Assembly (NCBI RefSeq): GCF_000003815.2
Contig: NC_049997.1
Span: 11,367,888-11,431,887, forward strand
Source: Branchiostoma floridae
Taxonomy: Eukaryota > Chordata > Leptocardii > Amphioxiformes > Branchiostomatidae
Direction: 5' to 3'
Length of the DNA: 64,000 bases
A model generated the notes under the pieces. It did no database searches, had not been told where the DNA came from, and saw only the letters and a list, made by a program, of their open reading frames with translations. Made by a program: the position numbers and the translations under genes. Positions 23,972-38,895 of this stretch are shown here, piece after piece. Position 1 is the first letter of the stretch, and every line of letters begins with the position of its first letter.

Positions 23972-26900
23972 CTAGACAAGAGGTAGAACTGTGCTGTCTT
24001 CATTGAGGCTACTTTCCACCGGTTGTTTCTCCAATTCTACTTTCTTCCTTCTGGGAGTCCTCGGTGTGGACATACACAGGGTGTCCTTGTTGAAGGACAA
24101 AGGCATCACGCCCAGCTCTCCATCAAACCTGTTCTTCACGATCTGCAGAAACTTCTTACCTTGCTGAGTTGAGAGTCGTTTGTCCTGTAGGATCATCACA
24201 TTGTCTGCTTCTTGCGTTGCCTTGGCACTCCCGAAAACAGACGCCATCTGTAAGACGTTGGTGTCCTCTTCCTTTCGTGGATGGATGACGAGCGTCACAT
24301 GGCAGTTGTTGGCCGAGGCGAATTTTCGGAATGTTGCAATGATGGCATCCTGTTGGCGGAATCGATCTACACCGATGGTGGCATCCGTTCCCATCATGAA
24401 CTGCAGGTTATCCACGATGACGTGCTCGATGTCGTACACGTACGCGGCGTGCTGCATGGTCTCCGTCACGTTTTTCAGCGTCTGCTGTCCGTAGAACGTC
24501 ATGAAGTACAACGGTAAGGCCTCAAACCTGTCGGCCCACTCGTCAAAGTTGTCCAAGTTTGCTTCCAACTTCAGCTGGGAGAACTGTGACAGCATCATCT
24601 TTAACAACCTCACGTTCTGGATCTCGAAACTCCCCCACAGCGTGTTCACGCCCTGCATGCACGAGTCCAGCGAATACTCGCTGATAAACGTCGTCTTCCC
24701 GCTTCCCGTCGGCCCCGTGAACACGGTCAACTCCCCGCGGCGAAACCCCTTCAGTAGCTTGTTAAGCTGAGGAAATCGTTTCCACTTGACGCCCGCGACT
24801 TGCTCGGCTTGACTCAGCTCCCTGTGGACATCTTCTCTTAACTCACTGAAGGACACGATGGATTTGTGGTTGACCGGTTGAGCTTCGGACACGACTTGAC
24901 CCATGCTTGACCCCAAGAGGAGGAAGTCTAGTGGACGGGGATGCTCCTCCTTGGGTCGGATGAAGAAGCAGCGTTTGGTGTTGAGTTTCCGGCTGAACTG
25001 TTTGGATGCCTCCCAGGATCGCATGTCGTTACCAAACCACAAGATCACTTTGCGATACTTCTCCAGAAATGGCAGAATCTGAAAAGATATGTATAATTGG
25101 TTCGTTCGTTCCTTGTAGTACCTCTTGGTACATTGGACAGCAAGTGTCTTTGCTATTTCAGACAAGGAGGTTGCTAGCCCTACCCCTTTGAGGTGCACAA
25201 GGCACATGCATGAGACCCCCATTTACATGCACATGCTGTAAGTACTAATGTGTGTACCTGCATATTAAACGTTTCCAAAGGCTCTGTGTATTCTCCAAAT
25301 GCTAGGTTACCCTTTTTTTCTTGTATCAAGTTATAGTAATAGTAAAATTAGATAGAATTTAGCCATTTTTTGCACTTTTTGATATTCTTCTCTATTTGGT
25401 CTATTTCGCAGAGTCCAATGCCATTATGTTAGTATTGTGAATAGATAAATAAATATCCAATACTATTTGGATATTTAATCTATAATCTTTATAGATTACA
25501 TGTTCATAGAAAACAGACTAATGGTAAGATCAGTAAGATCACCTCCTGTGGCAGAGATGCTGTTCCCTTTGGCAGTGCCAGCAGCATCGTGTTCCGCTTG
25601 CTGTTCCGTAGTCCCTGTCTGAGTGCGATCACGTCTAACTCGCTGGCCGTCAGGATGACCTGATAAAATGACAAACAAGCATGTAAATTTTGCAGTTGGT
25701 ACCAATTTTAACAGTTTAACTTTAAGGAAGCTGACTTGCACTAACTCAGAAAAGAACAAACTGGCACAATAAGAAATATCAAGGACTTGGTTCTTTGCTA
25801 CTGTAGGGTTGACAAGTACAGTAGGACTATTGGCTATTGCCGCTATTCTCATGCTAAAATAGCTTGATTCAACAATTAGGTAACCTGGAGTTAGATACGC
25901 AAGCCTAGGCCTTAGAGTTGTGACAAGTTGTTGGATATGTGCCTGCAAAGCTGATGAACAATATAAGGAGGTTCTACAATTCTAAGTATGCATGCACAAG
26001 GTTAAATGTCCAAACTCCGTTGGTCGATTTGCATAACAATGGCGTACGTGCTCTGTTTATGTCTCACCTTCACCTTTGAGTTTGTCCGTGCAGAATATGA
26101 ACCTCCTTACTACACTAGATCTACAGTACAGGTTGTTATACCAGCTAAACAACACAGATACGAACCTCGTCTGTGTCTGCTGACCCCAGCTGGCACCCAA
26201 ACAGATTGTAGTACCCGCACTTCGGCACGCTCCACTCCTGGTACTCAATCTGGTTCTTACCAGTCCTGCGGCCCTGGATGGTCTTAACACCACATATCCT
26301 GTTGTCATGGTGATGGAACCAGGGAAAAACCAGGCTGCCGCTCTCGACGTCAACACGGACGTTCAACTTGTCCAGGGAGTCATGGGATAGGTGTTTTGCG
26401 CCAAGGTTTGATAATATCGTACTCAGTACCGTCGTATCGGTCTCCTTAATAGGAGTGGCACGCTTCCAAGCGTCATCAGCAACTTCTGACTGCCCCTGCG
26501 TTTTTACGTTGCTTAATGAGGCAATAGAGGAAAAAGTTTCCCGTCCATTATCTGGATTAGCGGCTGTTTTGGCTTTCGCACCCTTTGCGCGAGTTTTCGG
26601 AACGACTTCGAGGTAGTCCTGTAGCGAATTCCATCCCCCGGTGACCCCCGACTCCAAACATGTGAAGTAACCAGTAGTCATGTTGATGTACAGGGAGAAG
26701 TCTTTCTTTGCAGCGGTGACGGTCTTCTTTCGTTTAGTAACGAACGGGCTTTCAGCAACAAAGCACGTGTACCCAGTGGTGAAGGGAATGTTGTGTTTCC
26801 GTAGGACATGGCGGATGCCCGTTGCAGTCACGATAGGATACTCCTCAGTAGCGAGGGCCTTTCCATAAAACCTGACGGATTGGAGACAACTAGTCCGAGG

Positions 26901-27401
26901 AGGTGTACTCTGCAAACAGTTTCTCTGATCTCTAGCGAAGGTTGACAGGTCATGCCTTGGTTGGAAGAGGTAGCAATGCCTTTCTTCTGTATTTGCTAGT
27001 CTTGTTGAAGGTTTTAAGCATTGAAATGTCCGAATGAAGGCTGGGGATACGGGCTGGTACCGTTGGCTCACTCGATAGTGCCTTAGTCCGCAATAACCCA
27101 CGTGGTGACTTGTGGAGGTAATACTAATACATTGTTGGCCTTTCAATGAAGTACACATGGTAGCACTCAGTCTGTGAAGTGACCTCCGAATACACAGTTC
27201 TAAGACTTGACAGGGGAAAACTGAGTACCGGTGAAGAAGTACTGATCTCAACATCTTCACTTTGCAGAATGCCATACCTTTATCCTGACACAGATTAGAT
27301 ATCTGGGTCCTAGCTGTCATCTGAAAAACACGCGCGCTTTTTGTAACAGGGCGCCGCCATTTTGTCCCTGCCGTTTGGCTTTGTTCCGATAGGTGGCGCA
27401 T
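23972..27401 (-). CDS. TWNK: Twinkle, mitochondrial replicative DNA helicase
   Basis: Hexameric 5'-3' helicase of the mitochondrial DNA replisome. Three coding exons on the minus strand, 27401-26166, 25659-25543 and 25078-23972, are joined in phase 0 with GT-AG borders (819 aa from the first Met). Downstream Met codons at 27275 (MAFCKVK) or 27254 (MLRSVLLHR) are more plausible starts because they open an Arg-rich, acid-poor mitochondrial presequence. Exon 1 holds the N-terminal zinc-ribbon-like domain, without the Cys ligands, as known for animal Twinkle, and the primase-like region ([10 protein letters not shown], then YYNLFG). Exon 2 is the [13 protein letters not shown] segment. Exon 3 is the RecA-like domain: Walker [10 protein letters not shown], then [11 protein letters not shown], Walker [34 protein letters not shown] and [11 protein letters not shown]. 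The order and spacing match vertebrate TWNK closely, and the 5' end faces CHMP2A. Confidence 0.96.
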
Positions 27402-28344
27402 GAGAAAGTTCCTGTGATCATGACATTATCCACTGCATCCAAGCTTTAGCATAAAAGTAGTTTGAGGGTAATAAAAAAGGTGCTTTTAGTTTAAGAATTA
27501 CAATAACCTTACATAACTTTAAGTAGTTTTTTTCCGAATAACTTTGACATTGATTATTAAATTCATTGTTTTAACAAGATTTCTTGATAATTCATAGCAT
27601 ATGGCTGCGTTGAACGTGACGTCAGGACCAAAATACATACTTCCGTATTGCTATTTCGCAGGTGAGTGTGAGTCAGAAGCGCCTGTCACCAAAAGTCACC
27701 AGTAAAGACGTCAAACATCACTTTTCTTACCAGGTAAGGAGCCTGACGGTACTCCTCATTGATAGAGAATGTTTTAGATCATTTCTAACGTTCATTGTAG
27801 AGTGTTATATCTGGAAAACAGCGAAGTAAGATGTCTTGATTTGGTGGTACGATATTGGGGGAGGGCAGTTGTCTTTTCAAAACAAGGAGGTTCAACTTGA
27901 ATACACGTATTAATTTAGCTCCATGGTCAAAGCAAGAATATTCCGATCTTTTAATAGTCCTGTATTTTCCATGAAATATCTTTATGTTTTAAAACTGGTG
28001 GCAACTATTTAGATTTTTGAAAAAGAATCATCCTTACGATTTTATGTCATTGATTGAATTATTTTATGTTTGTCTACCTGAAGATACCTGAAGACTTCCA
28101 GAATCCAACTTTAAAATTCCACTGCAACAGTAGGATTCAAGCTCCGCCAAACTGACCATGCTAAACAGGTCTTTAATACCCTTTTTTGCGTAGTGTTAAA
28201 TAGGCATTGGGCACACTTCGGCGGTAAACTGGTTGAAATCCAGGGATAGCCAGAATGCTGTTTCTACTTGCTCCATATACGTACACCACTTCGAAACTCC
28301 AAGTTTGTCTGTTTCAGTCCCAAAGATCACCAGTTGACGTCACC
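27402..28344. promoter_or_regulatory. Shared upstream region of TWNK and CHMP2A
   Basis: The two start codons face away from each other with under 1 kb between them. A perfect CRE palindrome TGACGTCA lies at 27617-27624 and another at 28335-28342, three bases before the CHMP2A ATG, and AAGACGTCA occurs near 27707. Candidate non-coding first-exon donors for CHMP2A are CAG|GTGAGT near 27659 and CCAG|GTAAGG near 27733; the coding exon begins at an acceptor (28318). No TATA box is evident. A bidirectional housekeeping promoter is an inference. Confidence 0.5.
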
Positions 28345-31300
28345 ATGCCTCTGGAATGGCTGTTTGGGAAGAAGAAAACGCCAGCAGAAATGCTGAAACA
28401 GAACCAGCGAGCGCTGAACAGGGCCATCCGAGACCTGGACAGGGAACGGGGGAAGTTAGAACAGCAGGAGAAAAAGATCATCGCTGATATCAAAAAGATG
28501 GCAAAACAAGGACAGATGGTAACTATAGATATGGACTAACTGGTAATAACAGTAGTGTAAGAAAGTGTGATCACTTGTGGTGTAATTGGCAGCACGTTGA
28601 GCTCAGGCCCAAGAGATCCCGAGTTCGAAACCTGCCATGTCACTGATCTTGTACCCTTGGGAAAGCAGGGTCCTCCCCAGAATTTTGTAGTATAGGGATG
28701 TACCTCGGATAGGACATTATATAAAGACTGTGCCATAATAATCAACATAATTATCGTGGGCACTAAAGAAAGAAAGAAAGATAGAAAAAGAAACTGGGAG
28801 CATATGATCTGAAGGAATGAGTATCAAGGGAGCAAGTGAGTGAGTGAATGACAACTAGGAGATATGTAAGAGACAATGATGGTGATAGCATGTGAACATT
28901 TAGGTGACCACATCTATGATAATAGGAATGTTTAAAGTTTTTGCTTGTTGTATACCTTGATTCTTTTGGTATAAATCTCAAGCCTATTTTTTCTTCATTT
29001 CTAGGGCTCATGAAGAAAAATGCAAACCTCTAAATACAAGAGTAACTTTTTGGCTACCTGAACTTTTTTTGTCACCAATTTGGTCACATGGAATTGACCA
29101 TTGAACAGTGACTTTTCATTACAACTTTATTGTGTGTTGTACATCTTTTTTATAGCATTGTTCTTTATCTTTACACAGGATGCTGTAAAGATCATGGCGA
29201 AGGATCTTGTCCGAACGCGCCGCTATGTTAAGAAGTTCATGTTAATGAGAGCGAACATCCAGGCAGTGTCGCTCAAGATCCAGACGCTCAAGTCCAACAA
29301 CGAAATGGCAACGGCCATGAAGGGGGTGACAAAAGCCATGGCCACCATGAATAAACAGGTTTGTGTCCCTCTCAATTACACCAAGATTACTAGCACCCCT
29401 GGCTTTGTAAGAGTGGACTCTTCCATTGGTTATACACGTATTAAGCCCTGATTTAGGTTAAGTTTTTGCTATTCACTATTTGAAATGATATGACATAAGT
29501 TGTGAAACAAACAGCTTTTCTGAAGGAATATGTAAGGCAGGAGGTTGTTGGTAATGATATTGAAAAAAGAAAGGATCTTTCTTGTCTGTGTTCTAAAGAA
29601 AACTTACCTTTAAGTTTAAAGATGCTGTACCCTGTATAGTGTCTGGTTTTCATAATAGTCACAACCAGGAGGAATTTTCCTGCTGACATATCGGTGGACT
29701 GTCTGCCACTCCAGACAATACTGACTGCTTTTACATTGCACTGCAGCCAGGTGTCACTGTTGTAATGCAAAGAATGCAGTCCAAAACATAACAGATCTTG
29801 AAAAGTAGCTTACTATCATAGCACCAATACAACATGTATTTCAACTCTTCGGTATATCTATTGTTTCCACAGCTGAAGTTGCCCCAGATTCAAAAGATTA
29901 TGATGGACTTTGAGAGACAGTCCGAGATCATGGACATGAAGGAAGAGATGATGAACGATGCTATTGATGATGCAATGGGGGATGAAGATGATGAAGATGA
30001 GAGGTAAGTAGCCAATCAGGAAACACCCAGCTTTTCAGCTGACCAATCACAGTTAAACAAATTATGACATTAAGGAAAGTACAATTTCATAACAATTGAC
30101 TGCCAAAGAGCTGTATGATAAATTGTAAGCCAATCAAATTATTAGGAAGTGACCAAACAGGAGTAAGATAGCATGCATGGGCCAATTGAAACTTGTGGGT
30201 GACAAATTCAGCCAATCAAAAAGTACATATCAAAAAGACTGGACTGACAAAGACAAAGACAAAGTAATCTTCCATATATCCTGTGTTTTTTTTATATTTT
30301 GCATCATGATTGTTACACTCAATTGTTAGTATTTGTGATTGTGGGATGTTGTATGCTGTGTATGTTATGCATCCATATTTCTGTGTAACATTGTTACTCC
30401 TTGAAGAGTAGCTGTCACTGTTAAATTGGACAGCTATACATTCAACAATAAACATTTGTTGTTGTTTTTTCTTTCCAGTGATGCCATTGTGACACAAGTA
30501 CTGGATGAGCTGGGACTACAACTTACAGATGACCTTGCAAGTAAGTGTACATCTGTCTCCAGTATGAAATTGCTTTATTACTTTTTTCCACTTTCTTCCC
30601 CAGACTGTATGTTCAACACATGTTTCATTGGCTTAGAGCATAGTCAGTCAAGTATATCGATGACTGACTATGCTATATGGGTTCAATGATCATCATACCT
30701 ACCTGTGATGATTCGTTGGCTGGATTTCAATTTTTTATTTCATTGTTATAATGATCAATCTATTTGTGTTTTAAAATCATTCATTTACATGTAGTTTGCT
30801 ACTCTTATTATGAATGAATATGTCTGGAAATGATACAAAAGAAATTGATATTCCAGTCACCTTTGTAAGGCTGTATTATTCCCGGATGGTGTTCTTGGTT
30901 TGCCATATCTGTATTAAAGTTAAAGTTGCCCGTGCATCAGTAACAGATGCGTAGGGGTGGCGCCCATCTCCATTTCTGTAGCTTGTGGGCCACACATGTG
31001 CAAGCCACGACAGCAGGGGGCTGGTCCGCTGGTAGTGATGTGTGTTTAACTTCCATACTCTTTCTCTTTAGTGCTGAGTGCTAAGCAGAGAAAGCAGTAT
31101 GTACCATTTTTAAAGTCTTTGGTATGACTCGGCCGGGGATCGAATGCAAGGCAAACACTCTACCCACTTGGCCATTGCACCGGTCACCATATCTGTATGT
31201 TTCTCTCAAACTGCCAGCTAAATCTTATAGTTATGTGTAAGTTATATAACAGACATGAGTTATAAGAATCCCTGCCCCCTGTTTGTCCCAGACCTACCAG

Positions 31301-31428
31301 AGACAGGAGGGACCATCGCAGTACAGAAGAAACAGGAGCCGGCTGCTGCTGCAGCCGCAGCGGGAGGGGGGCTTAGCGACGCCGACGCTGACCTGGAGGC
31401 CAGACTCAACAACCTCAGGAGGGACTGA
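28345..31428 (+). CDS. CHMP2A: Charged multivesicular body protein 2A (ESCRT-III, Vps2)
   Basis: ESCRT-III subunit that polymerises on endosomal, midbody and other membranes with CHMP3/CHMP4 and recruits the ATPase VPS4. Five coding exons: 28345-28518, 29179-29358, 29873-30003, 30479-30540 and 31292-31428, all GT-AG and phase-consistent, 227 aa against 222 for the human protein. The start MPLEWLFGKKKTP is the family N-terminus. The basic helical hairpin (DLDRERGKLEQQEKK, then VRTRRYVKKF) is followed by the acidic second half (MGDEDDEDERSDAIV, then LDELGLQLTDDLA). The C-terminal helix DLEARLNNLRRD is the MIT-interacting motif that binds VPS4. A poly-Ala/Gly linker in the last exon accounts for most of the extra length. 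A family-1 SINE (intron 1) and a family-3 SINE (intron 4) sit in its introns. Confidence 0.97.
28572..28700 (+). repeat. tRNA-derived SINE, family 1
   Basis: GTGTAATTGGCAGCACG (A box region) and GAGTTCGAAACCT (B box), then GATCTTGTACCCTTGGG as in the copy at 1780-1990. The body runs towards an (GAAA)-rich tail near 28765. In CHMP2A intron 1. Confidence 0.6.
30905..31192 (-). repeat. tRNA-derived SINE, family 3
   Basis: On the minus strand the head near 31190 reads CAATGGCCAAGTGGGTAGAG (A box) and GCATTCGATCCCCGGCCG (B box), a strong tRNA-like start. The body extends to about 30905. It occupies CHMP2A intron 4. Confidence 0.7.
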
Positions 31429-32899
31429 TGAGGGGTCAGGTGGGGTCAGGGGTTAGTTACATGGTCAAAGGTCATGACATAATGTGTTGTGTCATATGGA
31501 GGTCATGTGTAAAGAAAAAAAAATCTGAATTACATGTAGGTAAATGAAACTGAATAGAGATTTTTGTATTGTATATCAAGGTTTTTTTTTTTTCTTTCGA
31601 TCATTGTAAAGGCTACAGTATTTTAAGAATTGGGAGTATCTGTAAGGTTTTTAAACTGCTGAAAATGAAAATAAGATTGTTCTAAACTTTTGGCAATGAC
31701 AAAAAAACAAAACACTTGGTACCACTATGTCATACGTACATGTAGCATTTTGTAGGCAGAAAATAGCTTCCAATTGTGATGTTTTCTTTTACTCCGTACA
31801 TGTATGTACCAGAGAAATTAAGGTCAATTTTTTAAGAGTTCAAGGTCAAAGCTTTCAAGGTCACGATTACAACCTGATAACCCTTTGTGTGTTTGTCTAT
31901 CAGAACATGATAATGTAACCGTGGATCTCTTTGGACTAGATAGCAAAAAGTAACTGCTGATGCAAAGAATTCACCCAATGAGAGAAGTGTTCATATCATG
32001 CATTGATACAACTGAATATATTGCTGCAAAATATAGCATAAACAGAAAGCAAGGAATCTACGTTTGAGAGTTATGTAAACTCATTAAACTGAAACTTTGA
32101 TATGAGTACTTACAGCTGATGTACATGTACACCTTGTACAGGTTTTGCATAACATTCAGCTTTAAATGTCTGTGTATAAAACAATTGATATTCAAGTCAC
32201 CTTTGAAAGTATAATTCCTTGATGGTATGTTTTGTGGTGTATCTCTACATATTACTCTTGTCTTCTTTTATCAGTAATAGTTTTGTGTAGCATTTTCATT
32301 ACTGTTGCCTTGTAGAATAATACGCCATTTAATAACAAATTTTTGACATGAATAGCCTAGATAGCACATATTTTTAGATATCATAATGCATTCAGTGTAA
32401 TGCACAAAATATGTACATACCGGTAGGAAAACTTTCCCCCAGAAAATTCACATTTATCAATAGGTCAGGGAGGTATGGTTGAATGCACCATTGAACATCA
32501 AAATTAACCACATTTGGATATTCAGCAACCAGAAAAGTATTATTCTTATCATTAATAAGTTACAATTAAACCATAACTCATTACCACAAAACAACTCCAG
32601 CTATTTATAGTCTTTAGTAATAATTTTCTAGCCACTTGATCATAAAACTCCCTACTTGCTGTATCAGATATTGTTGGCTGAATACTGTACATTGTTTTTT
32701 TAAGGATTATGTCAAGCATCAAGACTTAATAAAAAAAATATACATGTTCATCACAAGATTCCTAGAAATCTTCTATGGATTGCTTGCTTCAATAATGTGT
32801 GTCAATGTTTGGTATATTATTACATTAAAGATTAGGGTGAACAAAAACTACTCTTTGTTGACAAAATGTAAAATCTACCTTTTCCACAACCTTGGAATA
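31429..32899. other. CHMP2A 3' flank and intergenic
   Basis: AT-rich, with no recognisable exon. The gene on the right (NHL protein) converges on CHMP2A tail-to-tail. The open frame at 32636-33175 on plus runs into the antisense of the NHL exon and is a shadow. Confidence 0.5.
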
Positions 32900-36110
<3,211 letters not shown>

Positions 36111-36463
36111 GTTTTTCCTAGCTGTGAATAGACAGAAAATCCACTTCTATTTTGTAAGTAAAAATGTACAATATTTCGATAGAAATTTTTGATGGGCTCA
36201 TAAGCACACATACGTTGTCGAAAATGTTATTTCGCTGAAAGAGTTGACAATATAGTTTTGCGTGTGCGTTTGTATTTTAGGCACACAACTGGAGCGGTTC
36301 ACCATTCTGACTGGCGTATGCAGCATGACAAACAGGGAAAACAAATAGAATCTTTAGCTTTGTGGTGTTGGAACTCATGAGTAATCATCTACACTCCCCG
36401 AAAACACAAATACAATCAGCGCTGAGCTTTGAAGTACCCAGCCTGTATTAACTAGTCTCGTTT

Positions 36464-36773
36464 AGCTGAGGGCACAACCCGCCGCCGTGCAAATACGTGC
36501 TGTCTACATGCCAAAACGTAGGCAATCTTGGGATCCGTAAGTGGTAAGTACCGCCTCCGTACGAACTCGAAGGGAATCCGACGGATTTCGGAGCACGCTG
36601 TAGAACTTAACGTGTAGGCAAAGTTTGTGCGCCATCGGGCTGCGGATTCGCCCCACGTACGTGCCAGTACGGGTGAAGCGCCTGCCCTGTACAACCTGAA
36701 CGTTTTCAGAAATACGTGGAGGACGTGGCCTCGTACGGACAAATTGCACGTACGGTGGGTTGTGCCCTTAGCT
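36464..36773. mobile_element. CpG-rich short TIR element
   Basis: Inverted termini AGCTGAGGGCACAACCC and GGGTTGTGCCCTTAGCT. The interior is unusually rich in CpG and in ACGT/TACG words compared with its AT-rich neighbours. Stop-poor frames inside are a result of that composition. Upstream of the NHL gene. Confidence 0.6.
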
Positions 36774-38164
36774 TTACTGACGCGTGCTTACGTGTAGTCT
36801 ACTTTAAGGCTTTATACAGAAGAGCACTCTCCTGATTTTTTAAAGTAAAACAAGTTGCTATCTATTTTGCACTTTACACAATTGTTCAGCAATAAAGTAT
36901 TTATCATTATCATCCAGGCATTGATGACACCAATTATGTCTTTCTCTCCTTTGTGTATGATCCTCAATGTCTGTCTTAATCAACCATTTGTATGATCAAT
37001 ATTTTCGTAATGCATATTGAATATAGCAGTAATGTATAGCCTGTCCAATTTCGGAATTTCTTGTTGCTGAATGCCACGAAGATTGCACTAGACAAACCAA
37101 GGAAAATTTTGCTATCGTCTTGTAATCTACCGGTACATTCTTTAGACCGATGTTTTTGACAAATCTCAAAACACACATACAGATCGTTCTAGACCGCTAT
37201 TAACCACTAAAGAAAATATCAGCAGAATTAGATGTCCACAATAGCCATGATTCGTAATGGTTTGGTCACATCATGGAAAAAAACAATCTAAGGATAAAAC
37301 GAAAAGTGGCCACCATGACCAGGTTGTCTTTGTCCAAAGGTGGTCGCTAGTACAGGTTTGACTGTATTTTGATATTTCAGCACTCATTCCATGTCATTGC
37401 AAAATAGATGAAATATGTATTATTTGTTGTTTGCATAAAACACAGAACAATGGCTACAGCACACCCAAAGAACCAATTGTAGTAAGTAATGATTTACTCA
37501 CAGTTTGTAACACGTCTACCATTGAGGATTGCTTCACTTTGAGTCCTTCTTGCTTCTGGAATCAAAAGCCGGCTAGCAGCACAAACAACTTGCCTATAAT
37601 GATCTCGATGAATCAAATCGCTTATCGCTATTCAGGAGCTCGAGCGTAAGTAGTCAACAATTTAATTTGTCTGCTGACGCGAAAAATGGGCAGGTTCATA
37701 CCAAACTGTAGGTACGTTTGGGAGGCTGTTATCCCTCACTTGTCCATGTTTCAACTTCACAAACACCGTTCTCTCCAAAAATATCACAATTGTGTCTTCA
37801 ATAAAATATGCACTGCAAACTTTCGCACATCAGTTTAAATCCATATCCCGCCATTAACAAATCCAAATTCATACGTTTATATATATTGTGATGTTTCACA
37901 CCTATGAAACAAATGGTTCATCCAAAGCGTCAATTAGTTGTTTTGAGACAATTGTAACTTACAGTTATAAACCCCACCCTTCATACGGTATTGAGGCACT
38001 CTGCTACCCGGTACCTGGGTCTAGCACTGTCGACAGACGTTTCGTTGTTTGTGAGACTGGTTTTCTGGTTTCCAAGGCAGGATTTGCTCCATGTGCGCAT
38101 CCTACGTTAGTGGTAAATTCAAGTTCAGTTCAGTTCGTCCTCGTATGCATCAAATTGCAGATTT
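36774..38164. other. Intergenic, no gene seen
   Basis: No exon with domain or splice support. Frames at 37431-37649 and 37888-38175 are unremarkable. Confidence 0.45.
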
Positions 38165-38895
38165 TTAATTCCTGAATAGAGTTAAATTAAAGCGATTTCC
38201 GTTGTTCTTGTTGAAGATAAATTTTATGGTGCTTTCCCTGGAAATAGCTAAACATGTCACAATACTAGTACTTCACCGAGGGGTAACCTATATCCGTTGT
38301 TTTTTGAAAACGGGGTATTTAGAAATATCAAGTCGACAGACGTTGGTTTCAAATTTGTATTGCAGTATGAAACTACAGTCGATCGACTTGACATCGCTAA
38401 ATATCTCGTTTTAACTTAAAAGCAATGGATATAGGTTCATAAAGTTGAACTAGCGTCACATCTGCACTCAATGAAGGTCGTCTTGCTGTGGAAGACGGTG
38501 TCACGTTAACATAGATCTTTATTGAGACACGACAAAAGTACAGCGACTTTCATAAGGTCTGCACGTATAACAATTACTTACAGTACAACTAAACACACAT
38601 ATATGGATATCTATAGGTATGAATAAATCAACATATAGGGTCTAGCTTGTCATTTACACGACTGGATCTATGGTATAAACATTCGTGGATATATTTGCCT
38701 ACTTGTACACAGTATTAACAAGAAGTCAGCCCATCAAGTGGCGGCTCTCCCTAGCGCCCAAATTTATACTGCACAAGGTTAACTTCTATTAATCCACACG
38801 CCTTACATCATTTTGAAGATCTATTGACCGACCGTTGAGTTTATTTTGTTTGGTTGTGGTTTCCTTTCCGAATGTGCAATTTACAGGACATGTAG
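38165..38895. repeat. Dispersed repeat D, copy 1 (with nested MITE)
   Basis: Segments TGGTGCTTTCCCTGGAAATA, GACGGTGTCACGTTAA, CCTAGCGCCCAA and CCGTTGAGTTTATTTTGTT appear here and in the same order and orientation at 50525-51430. A family-A MITE sits at the same relative point in both. The interval 38520-38725 differs from the matching interval of the other copy. Confidence 0.7.
38264..38460. repeat. Foldback MITE family A, copy 5
   Basis: ACTTCACCGAGGGGTAACC on the left, GAACTAGCGTCACA on the right, with the TATCAAGTCGACAGACG core. Nested in dispersed repeat D. Confidence 0.7.
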
